The translations under genes and the position numbers were made by a program. Positions 32,965 through 42,908 of a DNA stretch of 64,000 nucleotides are shown here, one piece after another. Each line of letters begins with the position of its first letter. The stretch's first letter is position 1. The notes below the pieces were generated by a model. The model did not search any database, was not told the DNA's origin, and saw only the letters and a program-made list of their open reading frames with translations. The DNA comes from Gigantopelta aegis. Taxonomy: Eukaryota > Mollusca > Gastropoda > Neomphalida > Peltospiridae. The stretch spans positions 39,475,128-39,539,127 of the forward strand of contig NC_054713.1 of NCBI RefSeq assembly GCF_016097555.1, given 5' to 3'.

Positions 32965-33099
32965 CTGAAACGGGACATGCATATTTAAAAAAGTATTGTT
33001 TGTAAATGGGGGCTTTATAAATTAATTTTACAAATTAACTAGAAGTAGCAACGTTGTTCACTAGAAAATTAATTAATATTAAGTGCGTCATATCTAAAC

Positions 33100-33494
33100 A
33101 TGGATAAGAATTTGCTGGATAGGCCTACGCTCAGTGTAGTGGAGATTAAGCGAGCACGTAAGGCCGAGTTAGTTGAAATCGCGGGTGAGCGAGAAATTGA
33201 TTTAACATCAGCTAAAACCTTAGGTGATATAAAGACAATTATTATCCAGGAAGTTTTTGGTGATAGGCCTGTTATGGAAGACAGTGAGATTGTTCCAGAG
33301 ATAGAGATAAGTGAGTTAAGTGTGGAACAACAATTAGCTTTTAAAAAACTTGAGTACGACAGAGAAGAACGTGCATTAGATAGAGAGAGAGAGAGAGAAA
33401 GAGAAGAGAGGGATAGAGAGAAAGAAGATAGAGATAGAGAGAAAGAAGATAGAGATAGAGAAGATAGAGATAGGGATAGAGAAGATAGAGAGAG

Positions 33495-33568
<74 letters not shown>

Positions 33569-33579
33569 GAGAGGGATAG
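33100..33579 (+). pseudogene. gag: gag of copy 2, N-terminal part
   Basis: Starts at ATG 33100 (MDKNLLDRPTLSVVEIKRAR), the same start as in copy 1, about 136 bases after the primer site. After roughly 85 residues it becomes a highly charged helix of Arg/Glu/Asp repeats (REREREERDREKEDRDREKE and similar), encoded by a GA/GATA-rich tract at about 33380-33570. The frame ends there through a repeat-length change, and the rest of gag continues in another frame from about 33600. The charged segment is likely to form a long solvent-exposed helix or coiled coil in Gag. That role is inference. Confidence 0.8.
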
Positions 33580-33625
33580 AGAAGATAGACATAGGGATAG
33601 AGAATTCCAGTTAGAAAAATTAAAA

Positions 33626-34828
33626 GTGGAACATGAGTTAAAGTTGAATACTGAAGAAGTCAGACGAGAAGCCGGAAATGGGTTTAACATGTCGGAGGCT
33701 TATAGATCAGTGCCGGTATTTGATGACCAGGAGGTAGATATGTTCTTCCAACGTTTTGAACGGGCCGCTAAGCAGCTAAATTGGCCGCAGTCAAACTGGA
33801 CATTGTTAGCCGTGTCTAAATTTAAGGGGAAGGCGAGTGTAGCTTATAATTCAATGAGTGATGAGCGAGCAAGTCAGTACGACCTAGTTAAGGCTGCAGT
33901 GTTGAGGGCTTATGAATTACGACCTGAGGATTATCGTTTATGGTATAGCGAGTTGAGAAAAACGCAGGGTCAGTCTTATAGTGAGTTTGTGGCTAAGAAG
34001 GCAGGGATGTTTGATAAATGGGTGGTGTCTCATCAGGTAGAGTCATATACCGAGTTACGGGAGTTGTTGATCTTACAGGACATTAAAAATGGATTACCAG
34101 TTAGCTTACGTATTCATTTAGAGGATCGTGAAGTCAAAAAGATAGAGGAGGCAGGCATAGTGGCAGATGAGTACGTGTTAATACACAAAGCTCAGGCAGT
34201 ACAGGGTAGCTCTATACAACAGGGTGATAAGAAGACATTTCAGCCAGGGTTTTCCCGGGAAAGTAACTATCGGGGAGAGTCTTCTAGTTGGTCAGCTAGT
34301 CAGGCAAGGAATGCACCTGGTGGGCAAAGTAAGGATAAACCTGCATTATCAGCCAATGCACGAACTTTTCGTCCACATTGCAGTTACTGTAAAAAGGATA
34401 ACCATCTTGTCGGGGACTGTTTTAAAAGGAAACGCGATAATGCGCACGTGGTCGGTTTAGTGAGGTCAGCCCCGTTAGCGAGAGAGTTAATGGTTAGTCC
34501 CATGGCAGAGAAAGTAAACCCGTATGTGTCCACTGGTATTATTTGTGATGTGAAACAAGAGTTGTGTCCTAAGGCAATATCAATCTATAGAGATACCGGG
34601 TGTAGTCAGAGTCTGATAACGCAAAAGTGTTTAGCTGGTATTGAAAATTCAGATACAGGACGTAGTTTGGCTTTAAGCTCAGTTACTGGAGAAAAAATGG
34701 TTGTCAGGTTACATAAGGTTTTCTTGTGTTCGAAGTTTGTGACGGGACCAGTCATTATGGGTGTTGTGAAGGACTTGCCTGTTGAAAACATAGGAGTTTT
34801 GTTGGGTAATGATTTGACTAGTCAGTGT
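33626..34828 (+). pseudogene. gag: gag-protease of copy 2: SCAN-like capsid, zinc knuckle, protease
   Basis: This frame resumes gag. Residues about 30-190 form an alpha-helical capsid with FFQRFERAAKQLNW, FKGKASVAYNSM, and ELRELLILQDIKNGLPVSLR followed by a conserved acidic helix. That last block resembles the vertebrate SCAN dimerisation domain, which is known to derive from Gmr1-like Gag. A CX2CX4HX4C zinc knuckle follows at 34379-34420 (residues 252-265). The aspartic protease follows with YRDTGCSQSLI (Asp at 34592) and NIGVLLGNDLTSQ. The coding sequence is cut off at about 34828 by the LTR remnant, so no pol enzymes remain. The frame reads on to a stop at 34886-34888 inside the LTR sequence. 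Confidence 0.85.
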
Positions 34829-34931
34829 ATATACTGCCTGTTACAAAGAGATCTAATAGATATACAGTTAGGAGAGATATTTGGATAATTATGTTTTATT
34901 CAGTTACGGGTATTATAGAATCCCCGTGACA
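34828..34931 (+). repeat. Truncated 3' LTR remnant of copy 2
   Basis: Matches the last 104 bases of the LTR (ATATACTGCCTGTTACA through CCCCGTGACA), joined to protease sequence at a short GTGTAT/GTATAT similarity. Confidence 0.88.
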
Positions 34932-34936
34932 CCAGT

Positions 34937-35280
34937 TGATTGTTTTTAAAAACCGTTTTGAAGACAATTTTTATTTTGAAAATAAGTGATTTTGTTTTGT
35001 TGTATAGATATTGTAGGTGCGAAGGCTGGATGCCTGGGTGTACTACTCTGGAAAACGGTAAAGTTGTGAAATAAAACGATTCATCCACCTTTCTCGTACG
35101 CTTATGAATACAATAGTATCATTGCTACATAGGAAAAGTGTTTGACACGATCTGAAAAACAAAGCTAATAAACCTTGAACGATGGAACACAAACGCTTTA
35201 TTGCTACATGGGTAAAGTGTTTGACGTGGTCTCTGTATTTGAAACGCTCCCATGACGAACGCCCATGGGAACATCACTAG
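34937..35280. other. Non-coding, nothing recognised
   Basis: Unique-looking AT-rich sequence. The repeated GCTACAT(A/G)GG(A/T)AAAGTGTTTGAC near 35127 and 35202 marks a short direct repeat of about 75 bp spacing. Confidence 0.35.
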
Positions 35281-35567
35281 AAGTGTTATCTTCTAACATT
35301 CAAACGAAGTACCTTTTGACTGTGCATAATAAAACCTCTTGAGTATATAATAAAGGAACCATTCTGAGTTTGTAGCCATATTATCAAGTTGTCGGCTAGT
35401 TTAATATCTTATAAATAAACCTTATATGTTTCTTAGGCTACATATTCTTGCTTCAAATATAAATATCCGTATATGCAATACAGTTACATTTCTGGCCATT
35501 CTCGGGTTGGAAGCAACCGAGAGGCCGGGGCGGGGGACTACCCCAACTACTTTATATAAATCTGGTT

Positions 35568-35619
<52 letters not shown>

Positions 35620-35882
35620 GACTGTGTCCCTCCACTACAGATTGTGCCCCCCACCCCCAATATCGTTCCTACGGGCCTGATTCTAATATTTTATAGTAGC
35701 TCAAATTCCATACGTAACATTTCATTTTTCTTCAAAATACTGAAATGTTTTTTAAGTAATTGGCTAAAACGAATTCTTGAAAAAAATCCAGAATGTAATT
35801 ATTCGTATGATGCTTTATAAATATTTAAATCACGTTAAATACGATAAATATCTGCATACATACATACACGAGCGCGCGCGCG

Positions 35883-35935
<53 letters not shown>

Positions 35936-36272
35936 TCATTTCAACCCATATCCGATATTTATTGTATACGAATCAGAACCGATGGCGTTAATAACAACAA
36001 CAACAAAAAATTCGTGATAAGCAATAATACACAAACGCCTCCAATAAGTATTTGTTGGATATTTACAGAAGGTTTGGGTTCCTATTGATACAATAATTAA
36101 TAATAGAGCTAATTCACGCTCCTATTGTGTGGCCTCCCATTGTCAATGCCCCCCCCCCCCCCCCCAATTTGTAGACAGTGCTATTTTTACGAGATCTCGC
36201 GTCAGTTTACGACTAGCGTCCACCAGTTGCCCCGTTATGCGCACATGCGCAGTGGAATGTGAAAGAGGTATA
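35281..36272 (+). repeat. Dispersed repeat, paralogue of 16570-18040 (copy B)
   Basis: Collinear with copy A but without the MULE-like insertion. It carries its own (CA)n expansions at 35571-35617 and 35870-35932 and a poly-C run at 36150. It ends GCGCAGTGGAATGTGAAAGA like copy A. Confidence 0.8.
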
Positions 36273-36512
36273 TTGTGAAGAAACCAAATTCTATTGAAGT
36301 GTATTTTGAGTCCATCTCTATTTTGACTAATAGTTTAGCCCGAGTAAGGCTACTGTGTTTTTCAAAAGCTGACTTGACATTTGGACAGTTATAATCGCTT
36401 TGTATAGAAATCAAAATATTTTAGAAAGAAAAAAATTCTAGTTGAAATTTCAAAGATTCTACCGCATTTCTGTTCCCAAATGCAACTTTTTTGTTTTGAT
36501 TGAAAACCTATT

Positions 36513-36715
36513 TTATTGCATAAACAACAAAAGAATTGGACACAGTTTTACCAACTTTTTTGTTAGCTTCATATGATTACACTCCACCAAAATGTTGCAC
36601 TCTGGCAATGTTCGCATTGACGTGGAGGGTCCTTCTTTAAAAATAAATGACTGATTCAGATACGTATGGCCGATGCGAGCACAACACAATACTTCTTCAT
36701 CCATCTTGCACCGGC
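36513..36715 (-). pseudogene. LINE 3'-terminal coding fragment
   Basis: The minus frame contains RIGHTYLNQSFIFKEGPS followed by PECNILVECNHM. That pattern closes many LINE ORF2 proteins (RIGHT-x-L...C...HIL-x-EC). Here several of the usual Cys and His residues are replaced, so it is a decayed fragment. No reverse transcriptase is visible upstream on this strand. Confidence 0.55.
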
Positions 36716-36788
36716 TGTAGAAGGACTGCCGCTCTCCCAGGACTGGCTTGACAGAATGCGAACTCGCCGTTCAAATCATCTTGCCATG

Positions 36789-36895
36789 CAGAGCCGGTTT
36801 AAGGATCCGCTGGGACTATAGCACAAATAACAGCGGGACCCCCTGCCCAGAATATATATTTTGCAACCCCTGGATACTAGAATAAACCGGCTCTG
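36789..36895. mobile_element. 107-bp MITE with perfect 13-bp inverted repeats
   Basis: CAGAGCCGGTTTA at 36789-36801 and its exact complement at 36883-36895. Confidence 0.65.
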
Positions 36896-37318
36896 TTGCC
36901 TAGTTAAAAAGATATATTGGTTAATCTATTTAAAATCATTGTACACCAACAATACCGGCTTGGCAGCAGAATATACCTTTTCGTTGACAATAATGCCAAC
37001 GTAGCTCGGTACCCAACAAAATATAGCATCTTTATTGGTAACCCGAGTCATAAGCGTACGGGCCTGAGCGACAGCGATCTGCATTAACAACGCCATCTGC
37101 AGTAATTACATTTAGCGTTGCAGTTGCTGGCGCTATCTGTTATAGGGTTCGACATCTGTAGTAGCTGTAAAAGAGACTTCGAACCGTCATCTGTTATGTT
37201 TTCCGCTATTTGTTGTACAAGTGTTTTTGGGGCACCAAGCCGCCAGGTGTTGTAAATAATCACATAATTGCGGAATGTAAGGTACCTAGAATACTATTAC
37301 GTAACAGGCTTTAACTGC

Positions 37319-37420
37319 TCTGCGGGGAAATGTAAGATCGCTACACTAACAGCTGAGGTATGTGCCCAGGTTAGCGTATCTCAAACTTAAGTGGACATAA
37401 GCACGAAAACAGCGTTCAAA
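37319..37420 (+). mobile_element. SINE-C remnant
   Basis: TGTAAGATCGCTACAC, AGCTGAGGTATGTGCCCAGG and GGACATAAGCACGAAAA match the distal part of family C. Confidence 0.55.
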
Positions 37421-37507
37421 CAGCAACACAATTTTTATAAGAACGCTGACAAGGGGTCCAACCTAAACCGTATGACACGTGCTTGAACTTCGTATACCAC
37501 TACCAAA

Positions 37508-37539
37508 ATGGCGGATAAAGCTCGCTTCGACACACGACG
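37508..37539 (+). CDS. Zinc-finger gene (left copy), first coding exon
   Basis: ATG at 37508 in a good context (CCAAAATGG) begins MADKARFDTRR. The exon ends CGACG|GTGAGT, a strong splice donor, leaving two bases of a codon. It pairs in phase with the acceptor at 37938-37939. The whole exon is duplicated in the right arm, where the ATG reads ACG. Retention of the exon, donor and intron in both arms argues that it is real. The promoter is presumably in the upstream part of the arm, but no core element stands out. Confidence 0.5.
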
Positions 37540-37939
37540 GTGAGTACATTTTGTCTTACAGCTACATACTAAATGCCTTTCTGATTAAAATAATATTGCG
37601 ATACGGCTCTAGAATGAATACTCTATCCATCTGTTTACTTAATTTCTGATTTTGTTCAACCACAAAAAAGCTATTGAAGAAAAACCTCATTATTTTGACG
37701 GCCAAAACAAACATGATCAAAGTTTTTTGTGTTATTTTAAGGGAACGTGTTATATTTATATACTTAAAAAGTGTCATGATGAAAGTTTGTATACCCTGGA
37801 AGCTAAATTAAGCAAATACGTTTTGGAAAGTTATTTTATAATTATCCATCCAAGAATTTTCTTATAGTTTAGGCATATCTTCGTCTGCTCCCCCGGGTTT
37901 AGGACACCTAATCGTATGTTCCAAATTTCTTTTTTTCAG

Positions 37940-38162
37940 AACAGTTTGTGAAGACTGCGACCAACTATACTCTGGAAGGTCTGCTGTCCGCAAACATGTG
38001 GTTGTTCATCACGACAGACCAGGCGGGCACCAGTGCACTGACTGTGGACGAGTGTTTTCAACTCGAAGTCATCTCAAAGGACACCGCGTTTCCGGATTCA
38101 TTGGGATGAATGATCTAGTTTTTATATATTGTTTAATAAATCGACATTATAATGCAATGTAG
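37940..38162 (+). CDS. Zinc-finger gene (left copy), C2H2 exon
   Basis: Follows the acceptor TTTCTTTTTTTCAG and joins the first exon without a frame change. It encodes a C2H2 finger, VCEDCDQLYSGRSAVRKH followed by VVVHH. A second finger, QCTDCGRVFSTRSHLKGH, has the conserved Phe and Leu but lacks its last His. The frame stops at 38160-38162 soon after, and an AATAAA at 38135-38140 overlaps it. The product would be about 84 residues. This length is unusually short for such a protein, so either a further splice donor is used before the stop or the copy is truncated. C2H2 fingers normally bind DNA; no other domain is seen. Confidence 0.45.
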
Positions 38163-38873
38163 CGTTAGTTTGTTATTAGTCCCCCCACTGGACATCTAAA
38201 ACACCAATCCTAGTATATGGATACATGCCGTGTATCTCGAACAGGTCACTGTGACCTTGACTCTTACCGATGTGTTTAGACAAAATTTAATGACAATGTG
38301 ACGTACATTGTATTGTGTACATAAAGGTTCCACAACGAATGACGGTTGATTATTGTATTTATTTCACTCTCGTTAGTTAAGACATGGGTTATAGTCTTAG
38401 GTGACATTTTGAAAATTAACTAACGTTTAATGTAAGATAGTCAAACTTCACGAATTGAGAAACTTATTTCATAAATGAGGGGATTTATATTACATTTCTG
38501 TTGCCATTCTACTAAATTTTGTTTTTAATTTCTCAAGATGATCAGAGAAACATTAGGAATTACAAATGTGACGTCACATTAAAAATATTGCATATGTTTC
38601 ATTACTGCTGCCAGTGGTATCACAGTGTCAGCGATGTAACACGAGCAGTTATAGGATAAATAGACTATGCAGGCTGCCTTTGAATATAAATGTACAAGCA
38701 ATCAAATCATAAGCAATTATATATAAGCATTTACAGGTCTCGAACAATACATGGGTTGGTTTTTATTTAGAAATAAGGACGCATTTGAATAGTTGAAACT
38801 TAGTTTATGTGGACAATTTAATTGCATGTAACATCTGAACACATGAGCATATTGTCCTTGATTCCAAGTCATA
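38163..38873. other. Non-coding interior of the inverted-arm unit
   Basis: AT-rich, no open frame of interest and no SINE. Confidence 0.35.
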
Positions 38874-39090
38874 ATGAAGGGAGTATCTTTCCTTCATCCA
38901 CCTTGTAGTTGGTACGTGCAGGATGCGGGATGCGGGATGCGGGGACTTTTTGACGTGCCCCTATCCAACTTAGGTTCGGACACGCCCTCCCCGGATTTGG
39001 CCTCTGACATAGCCAGTGAGCAACTCCGGGGCGGGAAGGGGTACGTGCAGGTTGAACTCCTTGAGGTGGTCCAGGATATATACCGGTGAG
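38874..39090 (+). CDS. Possible GC-rich exon, function unknown
   Basis: A 72-codon open stretch, distinctly richer in GC than its surroundings. It ends at a strong donor (TACCG|GTGAGA) with an upstream acceptor-like CCTTGATTCCAAG. The translation (for example SDTPSPDLASDIASEQLRGG, then VQVELLEVVQDIYR) has a plausible amphipathic C-terminal helix but matches no family I know. It might be a later exon of the left zinc-finger gene. The opposite strand is also open through 38894-39145, so coding is uncertain. Confidence 0.28.
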
Positions 39091-39099
39091 AAAACCTTC

Positions 39100-39530
39100 T
39101 TATGAATCTGATATACTGACCTCCAAAAAACCGTTCCTTGTCCAAAATATGTCCTTGTTGTCGTCAGAATACCTCATGCAGGATGAATTACCGTGACAGT
39201 GCCGTTTTAGAGTATCTTTACATAATACATAGGAAATGTTTTTGTTTTTTTGTGTGTGTGTGGAAAAGCCATTTTGAACACTGCTTCTGAAACGTGACAT
39301 TGTTTCTGTTATATCATCAGTATACATGTCTGCGTCAAGGGACGGTTCATTTAACACTTGAAATGTATGATTATCATCACCGTCATTTACACTCTGAGTT
39401 GTGAATGACAACCTCTTCCTAAGTCGCTTTTCTCCTTTCTTTTGTGATATCTGCTGTGGTGGTGTTGGAAATTCCTTGTTGGATGTAGGATATACATCTA
39501 TAGGTGTTGATATGGAAGATGCTTTCTTAA
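39100..39530 (-). CDS. Possible minus-strand exon, function unknown
   Basis: An open frame of roughly 140 codons on minus, rich in Ser, Thr, Asp and Lys (for example QKKGEKRLRKRLSFTTQSVN), with a stop at 39100-39102. It overlaps the 3' part of the right-copy finger exon in another frame and could follow the acceptor TGATTACTCAG. A donor-like GGAG|GTCAGT lies near 39125. No domain is recognised. It may belong to the right-hand zinc-finger gene. Confidence 0.25.
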
Positions 39531-39603
39531 ATGGACTGAGTAATCACAATTTGCAAAGTCTGAGGTACGACGATTACACAGCCTTTTGCCAGAACTGGAT
39601 CTC
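39498..39603 (-). pseudogene. Zinc-finger gene (right copy), degenerate finger exon
   Basis: After an acceptor (TTGACACCTAG) this minus-strand segment joins the right-arm first exon in phase. It encodes LCNRRTSDFANCDYSVHLRK followed by HLPYQH before TAG. It resembles the left-copy finger (Cys at the start, RKH and a final His), but the second zinc-binding Cys is Arg (CGT for TGT). Together with the lost ATG, this suggests a decaying copy. Confidence 0.4.
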
Positions 39604-40145
39604 CTAGGTGTCAAGACGGGAAACAACTTTCCTCTTTCGTGATTAGTAAATGCCTAACTTAACTGGACTGTTTTTGTATCTCCCCATTACTGAAAAACCC
39701 CCACCACACCTTAAGTTGAAATATATAATATTTTAGGGGTACAAATTCAAATATAATTTTTTTAAGTAAACGAAATCTTGGCTTAAATCCGGGGGAACAG
39801 ACGAAGATGTGCCTAAACTATAAGAAATGTCTTGGATGAACAATTATAAAATGACTTTCCAAAACGTATTTGCTTAATTTAGCTCCCAGGGTGTACAAGC
39901 TCTCACCATGACACTTTCTAAGTATATAAATATAATTTGATTCGTTAAAATAACACCAAACATTTTGATCATGTTTGTTTTGACCGTCAAAACAACAAGG
40001 TTTTTCTTCAATAGCTTTTTTTCGGTTGAACAAAATCAAAAATTACGTAAACAGATGGATAGAGTATTCATTCTAGAGCCGTATCGCAATATTATTTTAA
40101 TCAGAAAGGCATTTAGCAAGCAGCCGTAAGACAAAATGTACTCAC

Positions 40146-40177
40146 CGTCGTGTATCGAAGCGAGCTTTATCCGCCGT
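40146..40177 (-). pseudogene. Zinc-finger gene (right copy), first exon without ATG
   Basis: A 32-bp counterpart of 37508-37539 with the same GTGAGT donor. The start codon reads ACG, so unless another start is used this copy is not translated. The remaining codons are conserved (a silent GAC/GAT difference). Confidence 0.5.
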
Positions 40178-40639
40178 TTTGGCAATGGTATACGAAGTTC
40201 AAGTACATGTCATACGGTTTAGGTTGGACCCCTTGACTGATTTTCCCGCATCTGAATCGGATGAGGATATAATGCATTTTAGTGATGACATTCTATTAAA
40301 GCATGGGACTCTGCTTACTAGGATATTTTGCTACTTTTATTACAATGTTAACCTTTATAAATTATACACTTCCAGAAATACAGGACAGCTTATACCACAG
40401 TAGTTGAAAAACATGTACTAGTCATGAAGAACCAGCCCGGATAGTTGGCTTACATATACTTACCACTAAACATAGTGGTGCACTCATTCTGGGTTAGATT
40501 ACGGGTATTGGGAAATAAAATCCATATCTGACAACATGAAACCCGATAGGTACGTTTGACCGACACTTGACGTACACCGGTTATTTTATTTGGTTGATGG
40601 TAAACCTTCACCGATTTAATATACATACGCACGATATCT

Positions 40640-40715
40640 CATTCATTTCGACTTTATTTTCGTGCTTATATCCAATGAAGGTTCACGCACGCTATCATGG
40701 GAACATACCAGCACA
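40640..40715 (-). mobile_element. SINE-C tail, minus strand
   Basis: CATTTCGACTTTATTTTCGT and GCTTATATCCAATGAAGGTT are the complement of the family C end. Confidence 0.6.
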
Positions 40716-40751
40716 GTGGTTAGTGTTAGGTTTTTCAGTAAGAGTGCTACT

Positions 40752-40776
40752 ACAGTGGCGGATCCAGAAAATCCAT

Positions 40777-40814
<38 letters not shown>

Positions 40815-41050
40815 ATGTCATGAGACCAAAAACATTGTTTCATTTGCATCTTTGAATGGAGGGGTAGGACTTCTAGGTGTGTGACATCGGTCATGCATAA
40901 GGCCAGACCTTTTTATTAGTTGTTCCTTGGATTCTCCAATGAATTTTGTTTTAACAATATATAATAAATTATAACTGTCACAAAATTTAGGGGAGGGGGG
41001 GGGGGGGGGGGGGTGCGGGCCCGTGGTGCCCCTCTTAGATCAGCGTCTGT
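40752..41050. mobile_element. hAT-like MITE with poly-G tracts
   Basis: Left end CAGTGGCGGATCCAGA and right end (complement CAGACGCTGATCTAAGAGGG) are imperfect inverted repeats of the classical hAT MITE kind. Poly-G runs lie at 40780-40812 and 40985-41013. Confidence 0.55.
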
Positions 41051-41177
41051 ACTAAGGTAGCAGGTAGGTGTAGTGGCCTTACATCTACTAAAGTAGACAA
41101 TGAACGTTTTCACTTATTAATTTTACGTGTTAAAATCGACAAATTCAAATAAATATTATTTCGTTTAGAAAGGGTAA

Positions 41178-41660
41178 AGTTTTGGGGGGGGGGGGGGGTT
41201 GTTTAACGACATGAACAATAAAGCATATTGATTTAATAATCATCCGACCCCATACAACCGTAAATAAAATGTGTTGAGTGCGTCGTTAAATAAAACATAT
41301 CCTATCCTTCCATCTGCTGTTGGATGTCTAACATTTCGTAATTTTGACATATAATATTAGAGAGGAATCAGGTGTATGTGCAGGGGGAGGGTATTGGAGG
41401 TCGAAACCCTTACTTGCCCAAGCTTAAAAAAATTTGAAATGTATTCTTTTGGGGAGCATGGCCCCATATAAACTTCGCTCAACACAGTCTATAACCCCAA
41501 CCCCGCTGAAATCCCTGCACACGCGCCTTGGAAACCCGCTACATTTTTTGTTTAGCAAGGGATCGTTTATATGTACCACCCCACAGACAGGATATCACAT
41601 ACCATGGTTTTTTTGTATACCCGCCGATGGGGATCGATCCTAGACTGACCGCGCATTTAA
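41178..41660 (-). mobile_element. SINE-A split by SINE-B tail fragment
   Basis: A G-rich run leads into a minus-strand SINE-A tail (41199-41242). It is interrupted by a plus-strand B tail (CCATACAACCGTAAATAAAA to AAATAAAACAT, 41250-41300) and resumes at TGCTGTTGGATGTCTAACAT. A further body/head piece is at 41525-41660. Confidence 0.6.
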
Positions 41661-42200
41661 AAAAAACACCTTTTTAGGTCTAGGTAATGAATAAAAATAA
41701 CATATAGTCTTGACGAATGTTACATAAATCGAACACAGTACCCTCTTCCTCTACCCCTAGAGCGTCACGTAATTAGTAACACCGCCTTACATGTAACGCG
41801 TATGCCAACAGCTGGCCACTGTAAAAATGTCAAGGCAAATCCCCCACTCACCGACCCCTGGACAGGCGTTGTACCATACCTCTATGGATATAAATATGTT
41901 TTGGAGATATGAGACGACCCCTCAATTAAGACAGTTAAATTTGTTCAAAAATTGCGAAATCTCACGTGATCTCTTGTTGGGGAATTCTATACTTGTGATA
42001 AGCCAATGAAAACCGAGATCAGTACGAGCCCGTCAAAAATGTCCCACTTTCAAAATACTGGCTTTGTTTTTGACCTGGATAAGCCAGCGTAGTGAAAGCA
42101 ATGCGGAGTGCGGCGTCATATATGCACGAAACGTAATTGGATTTTCTGTTCTATATGCTTAAATAATAAAAATATTCCAGGGAATGTAGTTTTAAGTCCG
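41661..42200. other. Non-coding, nothing recognised
   Basis: No gene-like frame or familiar repeat. Confidence 0.35.
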
Positions 42201-42461
42201 ATGGTTTAGACCTCTGCGCCACTGAGTTGGTTATGCGCACGATATATAGGCTGGTACTGCTGACGTAATGGTTAAGCTGTTAGTTTTATGGTTTAGACCT
42301 CTGCGCCCCTGAGTTGGTTATGCGCACGATATATAGGCTGGTACTGCTGACGTAATGGTTAAGCTGTTAGTTTTATGGTTTAGACCTCTGCGCCACCGAG
42401 TTGGTTATGCGCACGATATATAGGCTGGTACTGCTGACGTAATGGTTAAGCTGTTAGTTTT
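42201..42461 (+). repeat. 87-bp tandem array, three units
   Basis: Units start at 42201, 42288 and 42375 with ATGGTTTAGACCTCTGCGCC and are almost identical. Each includes TGACGTAATGGTTAAGCTGT, faintly like a SINE head. Confidence 0.93.
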
Positions 42462-42726
42462 ATGGATGGCAGGTACTCGGTTGATGGGGATCACGGGGTT
42501 ATTTTTTTTACGAAACCAGTACCACGTAATTATTGCACTGGTCCCTAACAAACATGTACATACGCAAAAGCTTATAGAGAAGGGTAACCATTCTGACTTT
42601 GTTCTGTATAATTTTACGTAGTACTTATTTAACATATAATATATATATAAAAAAATTCTTCACATCTGATAACCAGTGATTGAACCAACTATTAAACAAA
42701 CAAAAAAAGAAAAAAAAGAAATTTAA

Positions 42727-42908
42727 AATTTGTTTTGTTTAACGACACCACTTGAGCACATTGATTTATTAATCATCGGCTATTGGACGTCAAACATTTG
42801 GTAATTTTGACATACAGTCTTAGAGACGAAACCCGCTACATGTTTCCATTAGTAGTAAGGGATCTTTTTTATGCACCATCCCACAGACAGGATAGCACAT
42901 ACCACTGT
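42727..42908 (-). mobile_element. SINE-A, 5' truncated, minus strand
   Basis: Tail GTTTAACGACACCACTTGAG and body to GATAGCACATACCACTG. The head half is replaced by the integrase remnant at 42909. Confidence 0.8.

Larger units (their letters stand above)
31791..34931 (+). mobile_element. Gmr1-like LTR retrotransposon (copy 2, internally deleted)
   Basis: A complete 5' LTR, leader, gag and protease are joined directly to the last 104 bp of an LTR. The outer flanks are ccagt on both sides (31786-31790 and 34932-34936), so both original ends are present. Because reverse transcription regenerates two full LTRs, the missing integrase, reverse transcriptase, RNase H and most of the 3' LTR must have been lost after insertion. 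It is the better-preserved gag in the window. Confidence 0.9.
37450..40235. mobile_element. 2.8-kb unit bounded by 455-bp inverted arms with exons
   Basis: 37450-37904 and 39781-40235 are inverted copies of each other, starting CAAGGGGTCCAACCTAAACC. Each arm contains the same 32-bp exon-like sequence (37508-37539; 40146-40177) followed by GTGAGT. In both arms it reads inward, towards different zinc-finger-like exons. This could be a DNA transposon whose terminal repeats carry promoters and first exons, as in MuDR-type elements. It could equally be a tail-to-tail duplication of a zinc-finger gene. No clean target duplication is visible at the ends and no transposase is recognisable. Confidence 0.6.

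Noticed and set aside
37652..37867. 71-codon frames inside the left and right inverted arms
   Set aside because: They lie within the predicted first intron, have no domain and are shadows of the duplicated arm.
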